64,000 nt of DNA from Panicum virgatum (taxonomy: Eukaryota; Streptophyta; Magnoliopsida; Poales; Poaceae): the NCBI RefSeq assembly GCF_016808335.1, contig NC_053146.1, forward strand, positions 29,489,495 through 29,553,494. The letters run 5' to 3'. The notes beneath the pieces were generated by a model. It saw only the letters and a list, made by a program, of their open reading frames with translations, did no database searches and was not told the DNA's origin. The position numbers were made by a program, and so were the translations under genes. Shown here one piece after another: positions 22,552-32,729 of this stretch (its first letter is position 1; every line of letters starts with the position of its first letter).

Positions 22552-24180
22552 ACCTACCCCCCTTAAAAAGAATCTCGTCCCGAGATTGGATGATTGAATT
22601 GAGGCGGGGAAAAATGATATACCTGAGGTGGAGCTAATGAAACCCGGATAATGTCGATTAAGATAATCCTCCGTCTCCCAGGTGGCTTCTTCTTCGGTGT
22701 GATGAGACCACTGAATTTTATACATTTTTACCACCTTCCGACGAGTACCTCTCTCTTTTTGATCCAGAATTCTGAGTGGATATTCGGTATATGAGAGATC
22801 GGGCTCCACTAAAATTTCCTGTTGATCAATGATTTCCGTAGGAACTCGAACACATTTCTTAAGTTGGGATATGTGGAAAACATTATGGATGGCGGCAAGT
22901 CGTGAAGGAAGTCGCAAACGATAAGCCACGGGTCCACATTCTTCAATGATTTCATATGGCCCGACATAGCGAGGTGCGAGCTTACCCCTAACTCCGAAAC
23001 GTTGAACGCCTCGAGTTGGAGACACTCGTAAATAGACGTGGTTACCAACCATGAACTTCAAAGGATCCCTTCTTTTATCGAAATAACTCTTTTGCCGAGA
23101 CTGAGCTGCTCGGAGATTAGCTTGTACTATTTTGACTTTCTCCTCAGCCTCGACCACTAATTCGGGTCCAAATATTTGACGTTCCCCAGTCTGAGACCAA
23201 CTCAAAGGAGTTCGACACCGTCGACCATACAAGGCCTCGAAGGGTGCCATCTTCAGACTGGCCTGATAGCTGTTGTTATAAGAAAACTCAGCCAAGAATA
23301 AACATTTGTCCCAGTTTTTGTCATAATGGATGACACATGCTCGAAGCATATCCTCAAGAATTTGATTCACCCTTTCGGTCTGTCCGTCAGTCTGTGGATG
23401 GTAAGCTGAGCTTCGAATTAATTTAGTTCCGAGAGCCTCTTGGAGTTGCTCCCAAAACCTTGCCACAAACTGAGGACCACGATCCGATATAATTGTTTTT
23501 GGTATACCGTGTAGGCAGACAATCCGATCAATATAGATCTCAGCATATTTCTTGGCTCGATATTCAGTATGTACTGGAATAAAATGAGCGGTCTTTGTGA
23601 GCCTATCAACAATGACCCAAATGGAATCATGGTGCTGAGAAGTATTTGGTAAGCCTACGATGAAATCCATGCTGATATCTTCCCATTTCCAAGACGGAAT
23701 TGGTAGAGGTTGGAGAGTTCCAGCAACTTTCAAGTGACTAGCTTTCACTCTCTGGCAGGTGTCACATTCTGCGACATATTTGGCAATCTCTCTCTTCATG
23801 CGAGTCCACCAAAAATTCTGTCTGAGATCTTGGTACATCTTGGTGCTACCCGGATGAATAGAAAATTTAGAGAGATGTGCTTCGTCCAGGATTTGTTTCC
23901 GCAGCTCATGATTCTTTGGAACGACTAGGCGATCCTCGAACCACAAAATCCATTTATGGTCTACTCGGAAACACTTATATTTATTTTCACCTTCTACTAC
24001 TTTCTGCTTGATGATACCAACACTTTTGTCGTATAATTGTGCCATGATGACCTTGTCATAGAGTGTCGGTTCCACCGAAATATGATTCAAAGAACCTTGA
24101 GGGATGATCTCCAATTTCAGCCTTTGCATTTCAGCACACAATGTGTCATTATACGACTCCACTGAAAAGCAATTGCAGTG
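22480..24180 (-). pseudogene. Truncated second copy of element A internal region (integrase and chromodomain)
   Basis: From the polypurine tract at 22552 to 24180 the sequence repeats 10673-12300 of element A almost exactly. I noted two differences, giving a Gly-to-Trp and a Ser-to-Phe change. The copy keeps the integrase (zinc site and DDE residues) and chromodomain and stops just after the RNase H end, at the [11 protein letters not shown] segment. At 24180 it jumps to copia LTR sequence, and the open frame continues 18 codons into that flank. RT, protease and gag are missing. Confidence 0.9.
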
Positions 24181-24369
24181 ATGTGTGTGAGAAATGCAAT
24201 TCCTAGTGCCACAAAGCTTAAACTCTTGATGCAATGCACTAGGAAGCCCTCACACTCTCAAGAATGTAATCTCTAAGCAAGTGTGTGTGAGAGAGGGATG
24301 TCTTAGCTCTATAGTGTTAAGTATGCAGTCCAAATAGCCAAGAGAGCCTCCCAATGGCCGGACATTGGG

Positions 24370-24377
24370 TATATATA
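24370..24377 (-). promoter_or_regulatory. TATA box of the copia LTR
   Basis: The sequence TATATATA, followed on the minus strand by CCCAATG, sits between the palindrome-rich U3 (to the right) and the R region. The place and spacing fit an LTR promoter firing leftwards. Confidence 0.6.
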
Positions 24378-24519
24378 GACATCCCCTCAAAAACTAGCCG
24401 TTACACTCTTTTCTGCGAAGTCACAGACCTTCCGTGGTTCAAAAACCAGACCGTCCGCCGTTATAAACCAGTGAGTCAGAGTGCATTTAATGCGTGTCAG
24501 AACTAGCCGTTACAGCCCT

Positions 24520-24935
24520 GGCGGACCGTCCATGCCCCAGGGGCGGACCGTCTGCAGTTATGTGTTCCACACCACCTGAGACGAACATCGTCTCTGGTAC
24601 AACTTTGAAATTAGCCGGCGGACCGTCCGTGTCCCAGGGGCGGACCGTACTCCATTCATTCTTGAAATCCACTAGAGACAACAATGTCTCTGGTACAAAT
24701 TGTCAAATAGCCGGCGGACCATCCGCACCCCAGTGCCAGACTGTCCGCCGCACAGATCATCGCCTCAACCAGAGAAAACACCCTCTCTGGAACATTTTGA
24801 GTTAGAGCGGCAGACCGTCCGCCCACCTGGACCAGACTGTCCGCCAGCCAATTTAAATTCCCACTCGAGTTCAACAGGCTCTCTTGTACGTGTGCGGACC
24901 GTCTGCGCCACAGAGGCGGACTGTCCGCACTTGTG
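24520..24935. repeat. Second cluster of GCGGAC-N-GTCCGC palindromes
   Basis: About ten to eleven copies are spaced mostly 20-70 bp apart upstream of the LTR TATA box. Several copies have one-base changes (CAGAC or CATCC variants). The spacing in U3 suggests enhancer-like binding sites for a dimeric protein; this is inference. Confidence 0.8.
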
Positions 24936-25323
24936 CAGTCAGCTCTCAAACTTGATCTTTTTTCAAATCTTTTCAAAACGTCGTTAGCCCTCATGCATGC
25001 ATCTAGACATTTTGAGCAAAATGGCACTAAAGACCCGTCAAGCACAAGTACACAACCCCTCTTGATAGTACGGCTATCTATCCAACAAATTCGGTCACTT
25101 TTCATCCACTAAACACCTTGTGACCGGTAAAATGCAAAAGCCCTAGTTTATACCTTTGCCTTGAGCCCAAGCTTTGCGTATCATCTCCAAAGCTCCACAC
25201 GTTCACAACCAAATCCCTTTCATCTGTGGATCAACCTATGCTCATTATCTCAAATGAAATCGTTAATCCACAAACCATTGTCATTAATTACCAAAACTCG
25301 AATTAGGGGCCTAGATGCTTTTA

Positions 25324-26359
25324 GCTATCACTCGTTCACTTCAGGCACTAGTCTAACCCTGGTCTGCCAAGGACCTCCGGCTATTGCTCTACTTCTAAAC
25401 CCGAACGTCGGGGACTTCGCTAAATGCAACAACTGTTGTTACGCCGGACGGACAGGGCTGACACCACCTGCCATCTACCCCTTTCACACCGTGGAGCTCA
25501 GAGCAAACAAAGGTAATCTAAGGCCCAGACACCACGCCTATGCCTTCGACTACTACTCTAGAGTTGCATAGGGTTATCCTGTCTTTATCAGGGGCCCTCC
25601 TCTAGAGCATCTGCTACTAGAACGGATGATGATCCCGCAAATGAATGAGAATAAAAGAATAACTTAACTTAAACTCACAGAATAGAAGAACCCGGATATG
25701 TACTCCAAATGTACCGTATCCATCGAGGTACAAGCCGAAGATATGCCGACAAGTCTGGCTCTTCTCCGCACTCTTCCTCACACACTCCCTAGGCTAATAT
25801 ACAAGTGGAGCCTCTCTACTCTATCTCCCTCACATGAAAGTGGGTGAATGGTGAATGAATGGGAGTGTATATGTCCTTGGAGAGGGAGTGGGAGGCCCCT
25901 TTTATACCCCTCAAAGTCGGTTCCTGCCATATGCATACATGGAAGGTGATCAGGAGGAGTAGGGGCCATGCCACATCGAAGTGCACCTAGACGGGAGGCC
26001 GTCCAGGTGCGGCCGACCCTAGGGGTCAACCGGCCCCACATGTCAGCCATTCGTCCTTATCCTTTTCCGAAACGATGACATGTGGCCCCTGATCTTATCC
26101 ACGAGGTGCATTTGCCTTGGCCCGCCTGTTTTCTCTTATTTGTGGGCCCTCCTTGTAAGTGACACACTGGGATTGCGACCTTCTGTGTGTGTTCACTTGT
26201 GTTTTTCCTGGAATGCAACTATGGGTGCCTGTAGATCACAAATCACCAACACTTGTGGAATTGATTAGTCATAAGCCCTATAACTAAGTTTGGTGTTTAG
26301 AGAACCATAGAAAATTGCAGAGGTTGATGGTCAATTTTAGGACTCAAGGACCGTCAACA
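25324..26359 (-). mobile_element. Element C 3' LTR, interrupted by the copia element
   Basis: The right end at 26359 is the complement of TGTTGACGGTCC, the start shared with the solo LTRs E and 56484-57682. A polypurine tract follows. The left part is lost at 25324, where the copia LTR begins. A minus-strand TATA box (TATAAAAGG) is at 25898-25906. Confidence 0.8.
25898..25906 (-). promoter_or_regulatory. TATA box of element C LTR
   Basis: The minus strand reads TATAAAAGGGGCC. The same box is found in LTR E (about 40488-40496) and on the plus strand in the solo LTR at 56956-56964, so it is conserved across family members. Confidence 0.65.
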
Positions 26360-26375
26360 ACACCCCCACACTTAG
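26360..26375 (-). other. Polypurine tract of element C
   Basis: The minus strand reads AGTGTGGGGGTGT directly before the LTR start TGTTGACGG. This fixes 26359 as the LTR boundary. Confidence 0.75.
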
Positions 26376-27929
26376 TGCTTTGCTCGTCCTGGAGTAAAGG
26401 CGTGAGGACTAAGGTGGATGTCACTCCTTGAATGTAACTTGCATACAAGTTATTCCAAGATCCCTCTGAAACTTGTGAATTTATGAGTGGCTACCAAGCT
26501 TATCTTGGGTAATTGAAAAACGGAACGACTTAGATTTCAGGTTCCTCGCTCTTCCAGCTTAGCAGTTTTAAGGTTTTGATTTATTTTATTTTTTTTAAAC
26601 AAAAGAATAGCTTTGCTCCTCAGTTTTTTCTCTCGAGTCGCTCTTTATGTTTTATATCCTTACCAAGGCAAAGTTGTCGCCTTTATTCTTCCTACCAACT
26701 AATCAGGCTTATCTGGAGCTCTGGATAGGAAAAGTGAGGCACGTTCGCTTTGCTTGTATTGTTAAGTCAAAAATAAGATTTGAGTAGAAACAAGTTATAC
26801 AACCTGATCAAAAGGTGCAAGTGTGTGGAATATTTTTGGTGGAAAGTGAACTCCTTTGCATGATCCATCTTTCTCCTTTATTTATTTTGAACATGGGCTA
26901 TTTTTTTTACATGCCTTGTGGGCATGTGGCATACCTTATTTGGGTATGCATCTTTTACACTTTTTTTTGACAGGCTTTTTCAAGCATGTGGCACACCTTC
27001 TTTGGGTGTGCATCTTTTATTTCTTTTTGCATAGCCCATGTCTTTTGGTGGAAATTTTGGAGAAAGTGGTCATGGAACATGGAGTTTTATTTTGTGGATA
27101 TCTGGATGAAAATATATAGCATATGTAGAAGTATAGCATGTGTAGAACACTTGCACCTTCTTTGTGGATATCTGGATAAAAATATATTGCTATCTTCCAG
27201 TGTAGAAGTATAGCATGTGTACGTGCTCTTGATCTTGAGAGTATGGCAAGTTTCTAACAAGGATCTAAGAATTTGACAAAACTCTAAGCAAAGTCAAACT
27301 GCATATGAAGGTTTAAGCATGATGATCTAACTTTGGCTTTGGTAGGAATTTAAACTAATTTGAGGAGACAAGCTATTTTTATTTTTGTAAAAGAAAACAA
27401 ATGCTTTGCATGCAAGAGCGTGGTTCCATCAAATTTAGTTGTATCACATTAATCAATTACTTAGAAAGCAATGTCCCTATATGAATTTTTATTTCACAAG
27501 ATTCAAAGGAAGCTATGAATAAAGAGTATGCAAGTTTTATTCTTGGAAGCATAGGGACTTTGGCACTTTTTAATTAAATAGGAACCTCTGAGTTGAATTT
27601 TTAAACGTGTAGGGGGCAGAGGAAGTTTAGGAGCGCAAACCGAACAAGTGGAGGTGGATGGAGCTGAGTGGGCCACCTTGCCCCCATCTTTCGCGTGCTG
27701 GTCGTGTCGAGTTTGTGCTGCCTGTTCATGATGTGCATCTCCCCCACACTTGTTTCTGTGCTTGTAATTTCAGTCGAGACAAAATATGCACAAAAGGAAC
27801 TCTGCCAGTTTGAATCCCGGGGAGTTCAACAATTATTCATTCAAATTTAAATAAGGCACTTATTACAAATTTGGAAGGGAAATGCTGAAAAAATAAATGT
27901 GCCTTAAGCTCTAGGGATGATGTTCTCCC
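26376..27929. other. Element C 3' internal non-coding region
   Basis: About 1.5 kb of T-rich sequence on the plus strand. No credible gene was found. It holds two small direct duplications at 26922-27235, listed separately. Athila elements usually have long non-coding or env-like sequence between pol and the 3' LTR. Confidence 0.6.
26922..27235. repeat. Short direct duplications in element C
   Basis: A unit starting GCATGTGGCA occurs at 26922 and 26984 (62-bp period). A unit starting GTGGATATCTGG occurs at 27094 and 27164 (70-bp period), and GTAGAAGTATAGCATGTG recurs at about 27125 and 27202. They look like local tandem duplications. Confidence 0.7.
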
Positions 27930-28562
27930 TAGGCGGAGTCCTTAGCCTTCTCCAAGCGTGTAATCTTGGAGCATAGGCTGCGGCGGAGAGTCTCGAAGTC
28001 ATCCTTGACTGACTTGAGCTCTAGAGACATTTCTGCCACCTAGTCAGTCAGCTTCTTGGTATCTTTCTTTAAACCGACTATGGTCCTGAGAAGCTGAATG
28101 ACCTTGGGACCCTTTAGGACCTTCTCGTCCTCGCTCTCATACTGCCCGCCGGGGCGAGTGATGGGAGGAGGTGAGAGGTGCCTCTTCACCCTCTTGGGGG
28201 TTGGATGCAATTGATTCGGCCTCTCCCTTCTCCTTTGGGGAGAGTGCGGAAAAGAGGCCCTTACCGTACCCTCCTCTTGGGGTACGAATGCCTACGACCC
28301 TGAAACGGCTTGGCGGGGTGTCGTTCACGGGTGAGAACGCCGACGTATATCTATGAGCAACTACATCACTCCATGGCTGGTGCCCCTCTTGCCCATCTTC
28401 TTCCCTAGCGCCGATAGGATGGCCAAGGGGTGTGTTGGCGATGTGCATCGCCTCCTTCTCCACAGCAGGGCTTGCCAAAGCAAGGTTGGCCGGTGAAGGC
28501 TCGCCGTCGAGCCCGAAATTTGGCACGGACCTGACGAACAGCACAATGGACTTGCCAGCCAT
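27930..28562 (-). pseudogene. Accessory ORF of element C with C-terminal coiled coil
   Basis: The frame starts with ATG at 28562 (MAGKSIVLFVRSVPNF) and runs to about 28137. It encodes a Pro/Glu-rich, low-complexity protein. After a frame change between about 28140 and 28200, the minus strand continues with an acidic and then heptad-rich segment (KVIQLLRTIVGLKK, then ELKSVKDDFETLRRSL) with one in-frame stop, ending near 27935. It lies between integrase and 3' LTR on the same strand as pol, the place where Athila elements carry an extra or env-like ORF. No transmembrane segment is evident. Function is unknown. Confidence 0.55.
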
Positions 28563-28866
28563 GGTGATCAGGGTTTGTGGGAGCAAGGAGGCTGTTAGGA
28601 GGGAGAGTATTTGTGGTTGGAAGAGAATGGAGAGAAGAGGAGGAGAAAGTTGAATTTAAAGGGAAGAGAGGATCAAAATGGTGCCAAACTTGCCGAGAAA
28701 CATAATATGCACAGAAGGAAACATGAAAGGGCCGTGGGGAGAGCCTAAATTCAAAGGCTAAGCGTCAACGGCCACAGAGTGGGGCCGGCCGACCTCTAGG
28801 GGCAGCCGCCCCCCTCTGGGCACGTCTAGTCTCCGGCTTCGTCTGGTGGGCCCTCCATGTCATAGG

Positions 28867-30248
28867 CTAGGTGATTTTTGGGTGCATAAACATTATTTGC
28901 AGGATAAAATGTGTGGAACTAAAATCCACTAAACTAGTTTTGTCAATAACTTCGCTCAAATGGAATGCTTCGTAGAAAAGTTTAAGGTGTTGGTCGTTTA
29001 CCTTGAAGTGCTCACCGTCGTCATTTTGTAGTGTGACCGCCCCGTGAGAGGATGAGTTGACGATGGTGTACGGCCCTTTCCATTTGCTGCGAAGTTTTCC
29101 TGGACCGAAAAGTTTGACCCTGGGATTAAACATTAATACTTTATCACCTGGTTTGAATTCCTTCAGCTTGAACCTCTTGTCATGCCATCTTTTGGTTCGA
29201 TCTTTGTAGATTCGGGCACTATGATATGCTTTCTCTCTCCATCCTTCTAGTTCTGCTAGTTGCAGTTGTCTGTTTCTTCCAGCGAGCCTAAGGTCCATGT
29301 TCCATTTCTTGATAGCCCAGTAGTCTCTGTGCTCAAGCTCAACTCGAAGATGACATGTTTTCCCGTAGACCAGCTGATATGGTGACATGCCGATGGGGGT
29401 CTTATATGTTGTCCTATGCCCAAAGTGCATCAGGCAGGAGGTGTTTCCATCCTTTCCCCATTTCATGCACCATCTTCTACAGAATATTCTTTATTTGTTT
29501 GTTGGATGTCTCTGCTTGTCCACTAGTCTGAGGATGAAATGGTGTCGCGATGTTGTCCTTTGCACCAAGCCCCTACAAGAAGTGTCGGAAAGTCTTATCG
29601 ATGAAATGAGACCCTCTATCACTTATGACCATTCTTGGTATTCCGAAGCATGGAAAATGATCTCGTGGAACATTTTTCTGGCATGCTTGGCGTCTGCAGC
29701 ACGACAGGGTAGTGCTTCTACCCATTTGGAGACATAGTCCACAGTGACCAGGATGTACTCGCAATCACCGGATTTCTAGAATGGTCCCATGAAATCAATG
29801 CCCATACGTCGAACAGTTCGACTTGTTAGTTGTAGCTGAAGGGTATTGCGTTGCGAGCAGTAATTCCTCCCTGCAGCTGGCATTTTCGACACCTTTGAAC
29901 GAATTCTTTGGTATCTTCATACATCATGGGCTAGAAGAAACCACTTTGCCAGATTTGTGCTTGTGTTCTGAATGCTCCAAAGTGGCCTCCGTATGCTGCA
30001 ATATGACATTTTTCTATGATTTGTATTCCTTCTTCTATGGGGACGCATCTCCTTAGCAACCCATCTGTACATATTCTGTACAGGTATGGTGGGTCCCATA
30101 GGTGACGTCTGCTTTCGAATCTGAGCTTCTTCTTGTTCTCCCTAGGTAGTACGTATCCTGCAACCATGAAATTCACAATGTTTGCATACCAAGGGTTCAT
30201 ATCCGTCTCCTTGAGAAGCATGTCGTCGCGTAGGAAGTCATTTATGGG
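28867..30248 (-). pseudogene. Element C integrase, degenerate
   Basis: The frame at 29931-30221 covers the end of the RNase H-integrase linker and the zinc-binding start (CHIAAYGGHFGAF, then RRCRKC in another stretch). The frame 29573-29764 carries the core second Asp (VISDRGSHF). The frame 28867-29466 has the C-terminal domain with MSPYQLVYGK and the LRSKWKGPYTI block. In-frame stops occur near 29930 and 29780 and a frame change near 29470-29570. It once encoded the enzyme that inserts element cDNA and is now inactive. Confidence 0.85.
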
Positions 30249-30678
30249 TGTTTTGGGTATTTTAACGATGCGAAATAAATCCGCAAGTGCATGAATACCG
30301 TCGTAGCTTTCACCCGTGAGTATTCAAGGGTATCGTATCCATAGGGAACGTGTGTGCACTAACTCCTAACTTAGTCGGTCCAATGACACACCAGGATATA
30401 TGACGAGGATGGAGAGGATTCCCGCAGTAGCACTAAAGATGAGCTAAAGGTCGATCTCTCGGGCAGAATACTTGCTTCGGGCACTGGCTTACCCCTGAAA
30501 TGGTTAAGAGACTCCGACCAATGGCTCTACGCTATATCCGAATGTGGAGGACTACGAAGGACCGACAGGGCTGTCAGCACTAGCGGCCTACCTCACAGAC
30601 CATGGGATATAAGGCAAACGAAGGTAACACTTAGCCCAGACACCACATCTGTGCTACTGATTACTACCATAGTCTAAC

Positions 30679-31096
30679 TGTCGGTGTTTACCGCCAAGCC
30701 TGCTCAGGGATACCCTTAGCAGTAGGGTTTGTAGGTAGGGATCGACAGCTCTGGAACTCGATTGTGCAAGGAACACAAAGATTTAGACAGGTTCGGGCCA
30801 CGAGTTCTGTAATACCCTACGTCCTGTGTGGTGGTTTGTATTGCCTTAGGTGTAGATGATTGTTTGGAGGGGGTCCCTGCCTGCCCTTATATATCCGGGG
30901 GGACAGGGTCACATGGAAAGTGCTAACCGAGTACAGTTGGAGTCCTACTACAACACAATCACGTAGTTTCCTTTGTACTGCAGCTAGTTCTACGCCTATT
31001 CGGGTAGTTACAATAGAGGTAAGGTGCATCCATGAGTTATCCCTTACTCTAGAACATTCTATGTCTGTAAGCAGTCCTGCTGCCCCGGGTCTGATA
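30679..31096 (-). mobile_element. Element D 3' LTR (left)
   Basis: 418 bp, TG start; the inner end reads CTGATA where the partner reads CTGACA. A minus-strand TATA box (TATATAAGG) lies near 30888-30896. Several substitutions separate it from the right LTR. Confidence 0.88.
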
Positions 31097-32729
31097 AGCC
31101 CTCGAGCTCTTCGTAGCCGAGTCCTGCAGGTGTCAAGTACTTGGTTGGGCATCTTCGAGTACTTCAAGTGGTTAGAACATCCTTCTGGTTGCTTCTGGTC
31201 CTTCCTTCAGATAAGTCGAGTAGTCCTTCAAGTACTTTCATTTGCTTCGAAGCTATGAGGTGCTTAAGCCCCGAAATCTTGATCATATATGGTGCGTGAA
31301 GTACTCGCACTCCATATGGAGTAGCCCCCGAGCCTTAGGTTGAATCGCAGAATCAGGCTGAGGATCACTTCAGTCTATTTTCCAAAAAATTTGTAAAATA
31401 AATCTCTGATGCCTATATCCGGCAGCCCCCGAGCCTTAAATCAAAATCCCTTTTGCTGTGAGTAGCCCCTGAGCGTAGATTTAGAATTAAGGATTTAAGT
31501 CATGCAGATTTTATCCTTCAGATTATTTGCAGGATTCATCAGATCCGGAAATCGAAAAGACCTCTTTTTCGGGTAAAATCCCAGAAAAACGATACAATTG
31601 GATCCACCACACTGATTGCACCCGAAATAATTTCAGGAATAAAACCCGGGATGTATGGTTCTTTATTCAGTGCTCACATGGGACGTTACTGTTTGGAGAA
31701 TCTACATTATTGCATCTTTGACTGCGTCCGTAAATGCTACCATGAATGCGGCCATGAAATGTGCACTATTGATTCACGGGTTCTCCTCTGTAAGCCCCCT
31801 TGTGGCTATAAAAGGCCATGGCTTTTCCTTGGTGTTCTTGCTCTCGCCCTCCTGAGATTTTTGTAGTTCTTCCCAGCAAAAGATGCTAGAAGAGAACTTG
31901 CTAGTGACAAGAGAAGTCCCTGCTACCTCATCCTGCCACTTTCTTGCTCTTCATTGGATCCATTCTGGACATCATGTCCATGCATCTTCCAATGAGGCAA
32001 GTTCTTTGTGGACTGGTTGAGTCTTGTTGTGTCACATCCTTGGGGCTGCCTGTTTCTGGGTGCCCAAGAACTGATATCTCTGGCGGAGAAGCTTAATCTT
32101 GCCACAACGTATTCTGGGAGAAGGAGAAGTTTCTCTAGAAGGTGCTACAAGAGGACTTGCGAGGTGATTACTGTAATCTGCCTCCATACTCTTGAAACTT
32201 TTCTCCCAGAATATGAGTATCATTATTCCCTTGATGGGAATAACAAGTTTGTACTTTGTCACGGCCTCGGGCCGATCTAGCTGCAGCAGGCTTCTCAGGA
32301 AGCTAAGAAGTGTGCGTGCAGACCTGAGTCGTTTGTAAAATTAAAAAAGTACTCGAATTGTAATATTGAGTAGTTGTACTATGTCGAGTATTTTTCCTTG
32401 TTCTGGAATGTAATCCCAGTTAAGGAAAGAAGAGTCGAGTAGTTGACTAGGGATGTGAGTGTTTTCTTTTTCCAGAATGTAATCTCAGAAAAAGAAATGC
32501 CTCTTTAAAATCCCATTTTTTGTGATTTACAACTGACTGTTGGCCTATTGGGTGTTTTACCATGCTGTCACCGCTATTATAAAATGGAACAGTAACTTAG
32601 GTTTTTACCCCACCGGCCGCCATTCACTTTTACTGTTTTCAGATCTGTTTTTCGCTCTCGAGCTCCCAGATCCAAAAAATTCTTGCTCCTTGTCTTTTCC
32701 CATCCTCCTCTTAGGGTTTCCGCCAATTT
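31097..32729. other. Element D region upstream of the antisense gene
   Basis: About 1.6 kb with no convincing ORF. Two plus-strand TATA-like boxes are candidates for the antisense gene promoter: TATAAAAG at 31807-31814, and ATTATAAAAT near 32576-32585, about 150-180 bp before the first ATGs. Confidence 0.45.
31807..31814 (+). promoter_or_regulatory. Candidate TATA box for the antisense gene of D
   Basis: The plus strand reads GGCTATAAAAGGCC, the best TATA box in this region. It faces the multi-exon ORF at 32730-35674. With this start the 5' UTR would be about 0.9 kb and might itself contain introns. The alternative box is near 32576. Confidence 0.4.

Larger units (their letters stand above)
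24181..25323 (-). mobile_element. Copia LTR fragment (U3 and R side)
   Basis: The right end reads GGGGCCTAGATGC followed by TTTTA, the complement of the usual SIRE-type LTR start. The fragment has a TATA box on the minus strand (24370-24377) and a palindrome cluster. Taken with 5854-6279 it probably makes one LTR split by element A and its partial copy. It may instead belong to a second copia element, since its palindrome region differs from that at 1-450. No gene is present. Confidence 0.75.

Noticed and set aside
26856..27213. Plus-strand frames rich in Phe, His and Cys
   Set aside because: They come from T-rich duplicated sequence in the 3' region of element C. No start context or family match.
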